From Bordetella genomosp. 1 (GTDB lineage: Bacteria; Pseudomonadota; Gammaproteobacteria; Burkholderiales; Burkholderiaceae_B), in the NCBI RefSeq assembly GCF_002261335.1, contig NZ_NEVL01000003.1, positions 1,302,001 through 1,366,000 of the forward strand: 64,000 nucleotides of DNA, read 5' to 3'. Below, piece by piece: positions 10,339 to 19,955 of this stretch (positions are counted from its first letter, which is position 1; every line of letters starts with the position of its first letter). Under the pieces are notes generated by a model that was not told where the DNA came from, made no database searches, and worked only from the letters and a program-made list of their open reading frames with translations. The position numbers and the translations under genes are program-made.

Positions 10339-10545
10339 CTACCAGCCCAGCTTTTCGAAGGCCTTCTGCGTGTCGGCCACCAGCGCCTCTGCATCGGCGC
10401 GGGCCTGGGCAGCGCTGCGCACGGGCTCCGTGGCGTGCGAGTACCACGCCTGCCGCCCCTCTCCCAGATCGAAGGGAATATTGACACGTCCGATGAATTT
10501 TCCGGACACCAGCGTGGACACCTCGATCTCGAACGGAACAGACAC
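10339..10545 (-). CDS. Small hypothetical protein
   Basis: 68 residues starting from GTG (MSVPFEIEVSTLVSGK). This start is favoured because AGGAG lies 6-7 bp upstream, whereas the longer in-frame ATG has none. The C-terminal half looks helical ([21 protein letters not shown]). No family recognised. Probably cotranscribed with the 55-residue gene just upstream. Confidence 0.6.
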   Translation of the reverse strand: MSVPFEIEVSTLVSGKFIGRVNIPFDLGEGRQAWYSHATEPVRSAAQARADAEALVADTQKAFEKLGW

Positions 10546-10593
10546 GGTTACTCCTGGAACGCGAGGTTCAGCCCTCGGCATGCGTCCGGAATA

Positions 10594-10761
10594 TTACGCC
10601 TTCGGCTCGATCACCGCGACCGGATGATGAATCTGCAGGCACGCGTCGACGGATTGACTCGACTTCAGGCACAGGGCAAACGCCTGCGCCTCCCCGACGG
10701 TGGCAAAAACGTACTGCACACGATTCACGATGACCGACGCGTCGATGATCACCAGGTGCAT
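10594..10761 (-). CDS. Small hypothetical protein
   Basis: 55 residues, MHLVIIDASVIVNRVQYVFA at the start and a C-terminus of HHPVAVIEPKA. The ATG follows GGGAGAC at reasonable spacing. No family recognised. The gene lies 48 bp upstream of the 68-residue gene on the same strand. A C-rich tract lies directly upstream and could form a G-quadruplex on the coding strand. Confidence 0.5.
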   Translation of the reverse strand: MHLVIIDASVIVNRVQYVFATVGEAQAFALCLKSSQSVDACLQIHHPVAVIEPKA

Positions 10762-10819
10762 GCCTTGTCTCCCGAATGCTAGTCCCAGGAGTCGCAGCAA
10801 CCGCCATGCCTGTAGGGGC

Positions 10820-10869
10820 GCCCCCGCCCACACCCCCGCCCACACCCCCGCCCCCCTTCCCGCCCCCGC
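10820..10869. other. C-rich low-complexity tract (G-runs on the minus strand)
   Basis: About 50 bp made of CCCCCGCCCACA-type units repeated three times and then longer C-runs. The minus strand therefore has many runs of three or more G. It sits between the interspersed repeat cluster and the small genes read from the minus strand. Confidence 0.7.
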
Positions 10870-10896
10870 TTGCTTCCCCCACCTCCCGCAAAAAAC

Positions 10897-11080
10897 AAAG
10901 GTGTCAGACTGCAATTTTCCGCCCCAAAACAAAGGTGTCAGACTGCATTTTTCGACCGAGCCGGCCCTGGAAAAATGCAGTCTGACACCTTTATGGGGCC
11001 GCCTGCCGGCAGCAAAAAATGTAGTCTGACACCTTATTGGCGGGGCTACAGGGGCCGGGAAAATGCAGTCTGACACCTTT
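10897..11080. repeat. Interspersed palindromic repeat cluster 1 (five copies)
   Basis: Unit about 22 bp, AAAGGTGTCAGACTGCATTTT. Copies at 10897-10918 and 10931-10953 run forward; those at 10970-10992, 11015-11035 and 11059-11080 run in reverse. The second and third form an inverted repeat with 23-bp arms that match perfectly across a 16-bp loop. This looks like a REP/BIME-type element. No transposase gene is present here. Confidence 0.88.
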
Positions 11081-11168
11081 GTTTGGTGTGCCCTGGACGG
11101 GCGGTTCACGCAGAGGCGGCGAGGATTGCTGGAGCGGGTTGCGTGGTTGGTCGCGCCGCGGGGATTCG

Positions 11169-11579
11169 CTACGGCAGCTTGCCGAGGGCGTCACGCGAGG
11201 CGTTCGACAGGAGCGATGCGTCTGCCTTCAGCGCCTCCAGCGCGAGCGTCAGGTGTTGCGTCATGTCTTCGAGGCGGGACGCCTCCCTGGACTGCTGGCC
11301 GGCGACGCGGGCGATTTCCTTGTCTATCGCCTCCCTCTGAGCGGTCGCCGGTTGGCCGGCCACCCCGGCCTCGAGCAGCAGGGATTTCTCCTGGCCCAGC
11401 GTGCGCAGCTGCGTGTTGAGCGCCTGCACCTTCTCGGCCTGCTGCATCACCTCGTCGTGCAGCATCTGGTAGCGCTCCAACAAGACCGCCAGCTTGAAAG
11501 CGGGCGTCGCCAGATCGATCGCGCCGCGGTCGAGGGCCTGGGCGGGGAGCGGCGTGTTGAGCGCGAGGGGAGTCGTCAT
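11169..11579 (-). CDS. Hypothetical coiled-coil protein
   Basis: 136 residues starting MTTPLALNTPLPAQ, chosen because AAGGAC lies 7 bp upstream and the longer in-frame extension runs toward the repeat cluster. Residues 25-120 are heptad-like and rich in Leu, Gln, Glu and Ala (VLLERYQMLHDEVMQQAEK), so the protein is probably a helical coiled coil. No signal peptide or membrane segment. No family recognised. It lies alone between the two repeat clusters. Confidence 0.65.
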   Translation of the reverse strand: MTTPLALNTPLPAQALDRGAIDLATPAFKLAVLLERYQMLHDEVMQQAEKVQALNTQLRTLGQEKSLLLEAGVAGQPATAQREAIDKEIARVAGQQSREASRLEDMTQHLTLALEALKADASLLSNASRDALGKLP

Positions 11580-11645
11580 CGATAGTCCTTGTTCCTGACG
11601 CCCGATGAGTGACGCCCGCCGCGGGAAAGTTCCGGGCGCCAAAAC

Positions 11646-11750
11646 AAAGGTGTCAGACTACATTTTCGGCGGACACGCCTTCAGGAAAAATGCAGTCTGA
11701 CACCTTTATTTGGCCGTCGCCGCGGCTGGAAATTGCAGTCTGACACCTTT
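11646..11750. repeat. Interspersed palindromic repeat cluster 2 (three copies)
   Basis: Same unit as cluster 1. One forward copy at 11646-11667 (with ACTACA in place of ACTGCA) and two reverse copies at 11685-11707 and 11728-11750. The first two face each other as an inverted repeat with a short loop. Confidence 0.87.
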
Positions 11751-12003
11751 GTTTGGGGCAGCGGACAGGTGCGAGCGGCCGTGGGTTTGGCGGCCAAGCG
11801 CTGCGGGCGTGGGTGTCCTGACCGGCGTCCTGATGGGTGTCGCCACTGCGTGTCGCCAGTGGGTGTCGTTAGTGCGTGTCGCTACAAGGCGTGGCTGCGC
11901 AGCGGGCTGCGGGCATGGCAGGGCTGGCGCGCCTTGGGGGGCCGCCGCGCTACGGGGGTGTGGGACATTGCCGGCGTCAGGCCGGCAAAGAGAAGAATGA
12001 GGT

Positions 12004-12090
12004 TGGTGCGAAGGGCGGGACTCGAACCCGCACACCTGTTACGGCGTCAGGACCTAAACCTGGTGCGTCTACCAATTTCGCCACCTTCGC
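12004..12090 (-). tRNA. tRNA-Leu (anticodon UAG)
   Basis: On the minus strand the sequence begins GCGAAGG and ends CCTTCGCA followed by an encoded CCA, so the 7-bp acceptor stem closes. The anticodon loop reads TTTAGGT, giving UAG. The T-arm shows GGTTCGAGTCC, and the long variable arm expected of a class II tRNA is present. It lies just before dapC on the opposite strand. Confidence 0.96.
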
Positions 12091-12136
12091 AAAGGCCAAG
12101 CCCTCTATTGTAGCTTGCTTGTTAAAATCGTGCGCT

Positions 12137-13333
12137 ATGAATCCGCGTCTCGATGCCCTGCATCCCTATCCCTTTGAAAAACTTCGTGGTTTGCTGGCGT
12201 CGGCCGGCACGCCGCCGGCCGGGCTCGCGCCCATCAATCTGTCGATCGGCGAGCCCAAGCACGCCACGCCGGCGCTGGTCGGCGCGGCCATCGCCGCCGA
12301 GCTGAACGGGCTGTCGGTCTATCCGGCCACCAAGGGCACGCCGGCGCTGCGCGAGGCGATCTCGCACTGGCTGGCGCGGCGCTACAGCATCCCCGCGCCC
12401 GACGCCGACACGCAGGTGCTGCCCGTGCTCGGCTCGCGCGAGGCGCTGTTCGCCTTCACGCAGGCCGTGATCGATCCGAGCGCCGATTCGCTGGTGGTGT
12501 GCCCGAATCCGTTCTACCAGATCTACGAAGGCGCCACGGTCCTGGCCGGCGCCCGCCCGTACTTCCTCAATGCCGATCCGGCGCGCGACTTCAATCCCGA
12601 CTGGAACGACGTGCCCGACGAGGTCTGGCGCCAGACGCGGCTGGCGTTCGTGTGCACCCCCGGCAATCCCGCCGGCAACGTCATGCCGCTCGAAGACTGG
12701 CGCCGCCTGTTCGAGCTGTCCGACCGCCACGGCTTCGTGATCGCCTCCGACGAGTGCTACTCCGAGATCTATTTCGACGAGGGCGACGCGCCGCTGGGCG
12801 GGCTGCAGGCGGCCCGCCGCCTGGGCCGCGACGACTACAAGAATCTCGTGGTCTTCTCGAGCCTGTCCAAGCGCTCGAACGTGCCGGGCATGCGCTCGGG
12901 CTTCGTCGCCGGCGACGCCGCGCTGATGGCGCGCTTCCTGCTCTATCGCACCTACCATGGCAGCGCCATGAGCCCCGTGTTCGCCGCGGCCAGCGTGGCC
13001 GCCTGGAACGACGAGGCCCACGTGCAGGAAAACCGCCGGCTGTACCGCGCCAAGTTCGAAGCGGTCACGCCGATCCTGTCGCGCGTGCTCGACGTGCGCA
13101 TGCCGCAGGCCTCGTTCTACCTCTGGGCACGCACGCCGGGCTGCGACCAGGCCTTCGCCCGCGATCTCTATGGCCGCACCGGTGTTACCGTGCTGCCTGG
13201 CAGTTTTCTGGCGCGCGATGCCCATAACGTCAATCCGGGCGCGGGCCGCATCCGGATCGCGCTGGTGGCGCCGCTGGACCAATGCGTCCAGGCCGCCGAA
13301 CGCATCGTGCACTTCGTTCAGACCCACGTCTGA
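12137..13333 (+). CDS. dapC: Succinyldiaminopimelate transaminase
   Basis: PLP-dependent class I/II aminotransferase making N-succinyl-LL-DAP in the succinylase branch of lysine biosynthesis. 398 residues. The PLP-lysine motif [14 protein letters not shown] and the substrate-region motifs LSIGEPKH and NPGNPAGN-like CTPGNPAGN are visible. It is followed by dapD and dapE, which catalyse the flanking steps of the same pathway, and this context supports the specific name over a generic aminotransferase. Confidence 0.93.
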   Translation: MNPRLDALHPYPFEKLRGLLASAGTPPAGLAPINLSIGEPKHATPALVGAAIAAELNGLSVYPATKGTPALREAISHWLARRYSIPAPDADTQVLPVLGSREALFAFTQAVIDPSADSLVVCPNPFYQIYEGATVLAGARPYFLNADPARDFNPDWNDVPDEVWRQTRLAFVCTPGNPAGNVMPLEDWRRLFELSDRHGFVIASDECYSEIYFDEGDAPLGGLQAARRLGRDDYKNLVVFSSLSKRSNVPGMRSGFVAGDAALMARFLLYRTYHGSAMSPVFAAASVAAWNDEAHVQENRRLYRAKFEAVTPILSRVLDVRMPQASFYLWARTPGCDQAFARDLYGRTGVTVLPGSFLARDAHNVNPGAGRIRIALVAPLDQCVQAAERIVHFVQTHV

Positions 13334-13365
13334 TTTCATTTCCTCCCACCCCTAACCGAGCCGTC

Positions 13366-15323
<1,958 letters not shown>

Positions 15324-15330
15324 ATCCGAC

Positions 15331-16227
15331 ATGGCCACTACTGACCGCCAAGAACTCCAGACCCTGCGCGATCTCATCCGCTACGGCGTGACGCGCCTGA
15401 ACGGCGCGCAGGTCGCGCTGGGTCATGGCTCCGACAACGCCTGGGACGAGGTCGTCTACCTGGTGCTGCATGCCCTGCACCTGCCGCTGGACACGCTCGA
15501 CCCCTTCCTGGACGCACGCGTGCTGGCCAAGGAACGCGACCGCGTGCTCGACCTGATCGACCGCCGCGTCTCCGAACGCCAGCCCGCCGCCTACCTCACC
15601 AACGAGGCCTGGCTGCGCGGCCATCGCTTCTACGTCGACGCGCGCGTGATCGTGCCGCGTTCGCCCATCGCCGAGCTGCTCGACGAAGGCCTGTCGCCCT
15701 GGGTCCAGGACCCGGGCGCGGTCGAGTCGGCGCTCGACATGTGCACCGGCTCGGGCTGCCTTGCCATCCTCACCGCCCTGGCCTTCCCCTACGCGCAGGT
15801 CGATGCCGTGGATCTCTCGCCCGATGCGCTGGCCGTCGCGCGGCGCAACGTCGACGACTACGGTCTGCAGGACGTCGTGACGCTGCACCAGAGCAATCTG
15901 TTCGACAGCCTGCCCGAGCGCGCCTACGACGTGATCGTGTGCAACCCGCCCTACGTGAACAGCGGCTCGATGGATGCGCTCCCGCCCGAGTATCGCCACG
16001 AGCCCACGCTCGCGCTGGCCGGCGGCACCGACGGCATGGATCTCGTGCGCCGCATTCTCGAGGCCGCGCCGCGCTATCTCAGCGAACAGGGCGTGCTGGT
16101 GCTCGAGATCGGCCATGAGCGCGACCACTTCGAGGCCGCCTTCCCCGATCTGCATCCGGTCTGGCTCGACACGGCGCAAGCCAGCGACCAGATCCTGCTG
16201 CTTACCCGCGAGCAACTGACGCTGTGA
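15331..16227 (+). CDS. prmB: 50S ribosomal protein L3 glutamine methyltransferase
   Basis: SAM-dependent N5-glutamine methyltransferase of the HemK/PrmA type. 298 residues. The SAM-binding motif DMCTGSGCLAIL and the catalytic NPPY motif VCNPPYVNSGSM are present. The N-terminal helical domain (TLRDLIRYGVTRLN) is typical of PrmB rather than PrmC. The ATG lies 7 bp after dapE and the stop overlaps the GTG start of the following ABC-F gene by 4 bp. Confidence 0.94.
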   Translation: MATTDRQELQTLRDLIRYGVTRLNGAQVALGHGSDNAWDEVVYLVLHALHLPLDTLDPFLDARVLAKERDRVLDLIDRRVSERQPAAYLTNEAWLRGHRFYVDARVIVPRSPIAELLDEGLSPWVQDPGAVESALDMCTGSGCLAILTALAFPYAQVDAVDLSPDALAVARRNVDDYGLQDVVTLHQSNLFDSLPERAYDVIVCNPPYVNSGSMDALPPEYRHEPTLALAGGTDGMDLVRRILEAAPRYLSEQGVLVLEIGHERDHFEAAFPDLHPVWLDTAQASDQILLLTREQLTL

Positions 16228-18155
16228 TACGTGCTTCAGGATTGACCCTGCGCCGCGGCACCAAGGTGCTGTTGGACGGCGCGGAATTTGTGGTGCATCC
16301 CGGCGAACGCGTCGGCTTCGTCGGCAAGAATGGCGCCGGCAAGTCGTCGCTGTTCGCGCTGCTCACCGGCGCGCTCGACCCCGACGCCGGCAATCTCGAC
16401 CTGCCGTCGGGCTGGCGCATCGCCAGCGTGCAGCAGGAGATTGCCGCCGACGACCGGCCGGCGCGCGAGTTCGTCATCGACGGCGACGTGCACCTGCGCG
16501 AGCTGCAGGCGTTGCGCGCCACCCTGCGCGACGACCAGGGGACGCAGATCGCGGAGACCGAGGCGGCGCTGGCCGAAGCGGGCGTCTGGAGCGCGGCGTC
16601 GCGCGCCGAGCAGCTGCTGGCCGGCCTGGGCTTCAAGCCGAACGAATGGATGAACCCGGTGGCGAGCTTTTCCGGCGGCTGGCGCATGCGCATCGCGCTG
16701 GCGCGGGCGCTGATGGCGCCCTCGGAACTGCTGCTGCTCGACGAACCGACCAACCACCTGGACCTCGACGCCATGCTGTGGCTCGAGAAATGGCTGGCGG
16801 CCTACCAGGGCACCGTGCTGCTGATCTCGCACGATACCGAGTTCCTCGACGCGGTCGCGCGCGCGATCCTGCACTTCGATCACGGCAAGCTGATCCGCTA
16901 CAAGGGCGGCTACGAAGACTTCCTGACCCAGCGCGCCGAGCGCCTGCGGCAGGCGTCGATCGCGATCGAACGCCAGAGCCGCGAGGCAGCGCGCCTGCAG
17001 GGCTTCATCGACCGCTTCAAGGCCAAGGCCTCCAAGGCCAAGCAGGCGCAGAGCCGCGTCAAGGCGCTCGCGCGCATGGAAACGCTGGCGCCGCTGCACG
17101 CCGAGGCCGGCATCGACATCCGCATCCCCTCGCCCGACCACACGCCCGATCCGCTGCTCACGCTCGAGCACGTGTCGGCCGGCTACGGCGGGCCCGATGG
17201 CGCGGCGCCGATCCTGAAAGACGTCACGCTGATGGTGCGCGCCGGCGCGCGCGTCGGCGTGCTGGGCGCCAACGGCGCCGGCAAGAGCACGCTGATCAAG
17301 ACCCTGGCCGAGGAGATTCCGGTGCAGGCCGGCGAACGCCGCGCCTCGCGCGGCCTCGCCATCGGCTACTTCCACCAGCACCAGCTCGACATGCTGGACC
17401 TGGACGGCACGCCCCTGCAGCATCTGGCGCGCCTCGCGCCCGAGGTGCGCGAGCAGGAGCTGCGCAACTACCTGGGCGGCTTCGGCTTCTCGGGCGAAAC
17501 CGTGACCAGCAAGGTCGGCCCGATGTCGGGGGGCGAGAAGGCGCGCCTCGCGCTCTCGCTGATCGTGTGGCAGCGCCCCAACCTGCTGCTGCTCGACGAA
17601 CCGAGCAACCACCTGGACGTCGAAACCCGCGAGGCCCTGGCGGCCGCGCTGGCCGAGTTCTCGGGCAGCATGCTGCTGGTCTCGCACGACCGGCACCTGC
17701 TGCGCACCACCGTCGACAGCTTCTGGATCGTGGCCGACGGCGTCGTGCGCGAGTTCGATGGCGACCTGGAGGATTACCGCGACTGGCTGGCCACGCGCAA
17801 CGCGCAGGAACGTGCCGCAGCATCCCCTGCGGCGCGCGGCGAGGCCGGTGACTCGGTCGACCGCAAGGCGCAACGCCGCCAGGAGGCCGAGGAGCGCCAG
17901 CGCCTGTCGACGCTGCGCAAGCCCCTGCAGAGCAAGCTGACCAAGGTCGAGACGCAGATGGAGACGGCGCGGGTACGCCTGGCCGAGCTGGATGCACTGA
18001 TCGCCGACGCCGACCTCTACACCGACGCGCGCCGCGCCGAGCGCCAGGCCATCATGGCCGAGCACGGCGAAGTGGGCAAACGCATGGGCGAGCTCGAGGA
18101 ACAGTGGCTGGAGCTGCAGCAGTCGCTCGAAGAGATCGACCAGGGCATGGCCTGA
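16224..18155 (+). CDS. ABC-F family ATPase (YheS-like)
   Basis: 643 residues with two ABC ATPase domains and no membrane segments, so a cytosolic ABC-F protein acting on ribosomes rather than a transporter. Walker A motifs are GKNGAGKSS (about 33) and GANGAGKST (about 350). Signatures are SGGWRMR and SGGEKAR, and each half has LLLDEP(T/S)NHLD. A C-terminal coiled coil is present. Length and the long C-terminal coil suit the YheS branch better than EttA. Start is GTG, overlapping the prmB stop. A terminator follows. Confidence 0.92.
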   Translation: MIRASGLTLRRGTKVLLDGAEFVVHPGERVGFVGKNGAGKSSLFALLTGALDPDAGNLDLPSGWRIASVQQEIAADDRPAREFVIDGDVHLRELQALRATLRDDQGTQIAETEAALAEAGVWSAASRAEQLLAGLGFKPNEWMNPVASFSGGWRMRIALARALMAPSELLLLDEPTNHLDLDAMLWLEKWLAAYQGTVLLISHDTEFLDAVARAILHFDHGKLIRYKGGYEDFLTQRAERLRQASIAIERQSREAARLQGFIDRFKAKASKAKQAQSRVKALARMETLAPLHAEAGIDIRIPSPDHTPDPLLTLEHVSAGYGGPDGAAPILKDVTLMVRAGARVGVLGANGAGKSTLIKTLAEEIPVQAGERRASRGLAIGYFHQHQLDMLDLDGTPLQHLARLAPEVREQELRNYLGGFGFSGETVTSKVGPMSGGEKARLALSLIVWQRPNLLLLDEPSNHLDVETREALAAALAEFSGSMLLVSHDRHLLRTTVDSFWIVADGVVREFDGDLEDYRDWLATRNAQERAAASPAARGEAGDSVDRKAQRRQEAEERQRLSTLRKPLQSKLTKVETQMETARVRLAELDALIADADLYTDARRAERQAIMAEHGEVGKRMGELEEQWLELQQSLEEIDQGMA

Positions 18156-18173
18156 TCCGCCGCGACCGCCTGT

Positions 18174-18202
18174 AAAACCGCCGCCTCCGGGCGGCGTTTT
18201 TA
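18174..18202 (+). terminator. Intrinsic terminator after the ABC-F gene
   Basis: AAAACCGCCGCC-TCCG-GGCGGCGTTTTTAC hairpin; ends the dapC-to-ABC-F run. Confidence 0.85.
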
Positions 18203-18320
18203 CGTCCGGCGGCCCAGCGCCGCTGCGCCGGCACCGGCCCGCCCGCCGTTGGACGAGGACGCGCCGAATGCGCCGGTGTGCGCCCGCCTCGTTGCATACA
18301 CAACAATTCCGGCATACATG

Positions 18321-18340
18321 GGAATAATTATCATTTATAC
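18321..18340 (+). promoter_or_regulatory. Candidate Fur box upstream of ECF sigma gene 1
   Basis: GGAATAATTATCATTTATAC lies about 57 bp upstream of the sigma-factor ATG, in an AT-rich island inside GC-rich sequence. It resembles the Fur consensus GATAATGATAATCATTATC only partly, with the best half being ATTATCA. The match is moderate; iron control also fits the FecI/FecR/receptor context. Confidence 0.6.
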
Positions 18341-18396
18341 TTGGCGGCTTCCGTTAGTCCTACGTTCGCCCCACCGGCCCATTGCGCCCCACCGCC

Positions 18397-18885
18397 ATGT
18401 CCGTGCTCACCAACGTCTTCCTGCATCACTACCGCGAGCTGCTCAGTTTCCTGTCGCTGCGCACGGGCTCCCGGGACACGGCACAGGACTGCGCACAGGA
18501 CACCTGGGTGAAGCTGGCGGAGTTCGGCGACCGCACCCGCCCCGACAATGAGCGCGCCTACGTGTTCCGCGTGGCGGCCAACATCGCCACCGACTGGCAC
18601 CGGCGCCTGGCGCGCGAGCGCAGCGCGACCGAGCTCTATGCGCAGGGCATCACCGGCCAGATGGAGGCGGACACGCTCGACGTGGCCGCGATGCGCCAGA
18701 CGCTGCGGCGGCTCGAGGCGGTGTTGCTCGCGCAACCGACACGCAGCCTCGACGTGTTCATCCTGCACCGCCACGAGGGCCTGACCTATCGCGCCATCGC
18801 CGAACGCTACGCCATCTCGGTGAGCGCGATCGAAAAGCACATGATGCGCGTCCTGCTGGCCTGCGACGCGGTGCTGCAGGCATGA
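18397..18885 (+). CDS. ECF sigma factor, FecI type (module 1)
   Basis: 162 residues with sigma region 2 (TAQDCAQDTWVKLAEFGDR, then ERAYVFRVAANIATDWHRR) and region 4 (LTYRAIAERYAISVSAIEKHMMR). It would direct RNA polymerase to the adjacent TonB-receptor promoter when the receptor signals through FecR. The ATG is chosen over an upstream in-frame TTG. The stop codon overlaps the FecR start as ATGA. The siderophore or metal sensed cannot be named. Confidence 0.92.
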   Translation: MSVLTNVFLHHYRELLSFLSLRTGSRDTAQDCAQDTWVKLAEFGDRTRPDNERAYVFRVAANIATDWHRRLARERSATELYAQGITGQMEADTLDVAAMRQTLRRLEAVLLAQPTRSLDVFILHRHEGLTYRAIAERYAISVSAIEKHMMRVLLACDAVLQA

Positions 18886-19826
18886 TTCCGCTGCCCGCCG
18901 CGCCCGCCCCCGGTGGCGCCGACCCGCTGCGCGACATCCGCGAAGACGCCTCGCGCTGGGTGGTGCGCCTGAGCGACACCGAATGCGACAGCGCGACCCA
19001 TGCCGCCTTCGAGGCCTGGTATGCCGCAAGTCCGCAGCACGCCGCGGCCTTCGATCGCCTGAGCCGCATCTGGGGCACGCTGGGCCGGGTGCAGCCCGAC
19101 GCCCTGCGGCCGCGCCGCCGGCTCGGGCGCGCCATCGCCAATGGCCTGCTCGCGCTGGTCGTGCTGGGCGGCGCGCTCGGCGGCGCCGCCTACGATGCGC
19201 CCGACTACCGTGCGCAGGCGCGCATCGAACGCGTGGTACTGCCCGACGGATCGCTCGCCGTGCTCGACGCCGGCAGCGCGATCCGGCTCGACTTCGCGCA
19301 GGGCCGGCGCACCGTGACGCTGCTGCGCGGGCGCGCGTTCTTCGAGGTGCGGCCGCGCGGTGCCGGCATGGCCGCCTTCGCCGTGCGCACCGGCCAGGGC
19401 ACGGCCACCGCGCTCGGCACGCGCTTCGACGTGGCCCTGCCGCCCGAAGGCATGCGCGTGACGGTGTACGAACACGAGGTGGCGGTGCTGTGCACGGTGT
19501 GCGAGCCGGCCCAGGCCCTCACGCTCGCGCCGGGTGAGCGCGCGCAACTGCGCCAGGGCAAGTGGCAGCGCGAGGCCGGCACGCCCGGCGCGGCGCCGTC
19601 ATGGATCCAGGGTCTGCTGCGCTTCGACGACATCACGCTGGCCGAGGCGGTGGCGCGGCTGCAGTCGTACAGCGCGCGCCACATCCTGCTCACCAACGAT
19701 GCGCTCGCCGGCATCCGTGTCTCGGGCACGGTCAACACCGCCGATCCGCGGCGCGCGCTGGCCTTCCTGCTGGGCCCGCAGCCGGTGGCGTTCCATGAGC
19801 TGCCGGGCCTGCTCTGGCTGCGTTGA
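18882..19826 (+). CDS. FecR family anti-sigma regulator (module 1)
   Basis: 314 residues. The N-terminal cytoplasmic anti-sigma domain (about 15-60, WVVRLSDTECDSATHAAFEAWYA) is followed by one transmembrane segment near 85-105, a periplasmic FecR domain, and a C-terminal STN-like segment (ITLAEAVARLQSYSA). It passes the ligand signal from the receptor to the ECF sigma factor. Start overlaps the sigma gene by 4 bp; the receptor gene follows after 129 bp. Confidence 0.92.
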   Translation: MIPLPAAPAPGGADPLRDIREDASRWVVRLSDTECDSATHAAFEAWYAASPQHAAAFDRLSRIWGTLGRVQPDALRPRRRLGRAIANGLLALVVLGGALGGAAYDAPDYRAQARIERVVLPDGSLAVLDAGSAIRLDFAQGRRTVTLLRGRAFFEVRPRGAGMAAFAVRTGQGTATALGTRFDVALPPEGMRVTVYEHEVAVLCTVCEPAQALTLAPGERAQLRQGKWQREAGTPGAAPSWIQGLLRFDDITLAEAVARLQSYSARHILLTNDALAGIRVSGTVNTADPRRALAFLLGPQPVAFHELPGLLWLR

Positions 19827-19858
19827 GGGCCGTCGCGCCGGTCACGCGTCAATCGGTA

Positions 19859-19885
19859 AATGAGAATCGATATAAATTATTCATG
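19859..19885 (+). promoter_or_regulatory. AT-rich candidate control site before receptor 1
   Basis: AATGAGAATCGATATAAATTATTC lies about 75 bp upstream of the receptor ATG. The TGAGAAT half resembles a Fur half-site (TGATAAT). It could instead be the sigma-dependent promoter. The match is weak. Confidence 0.35.
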
Positions 19886-19955
19886 AGGTCGGCACTGAGG
19901 TGCCGCGGCCCCCGGGCGTCATACCCGCGATGACATTGAACCCGAGGGACCATCC

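Noticed and set aside
10594-11109. Longer 171-codon reading of the small gene at 10594-10761
   Set aside because: The extension is a translation of the repeat cluster and the C-rich tract.
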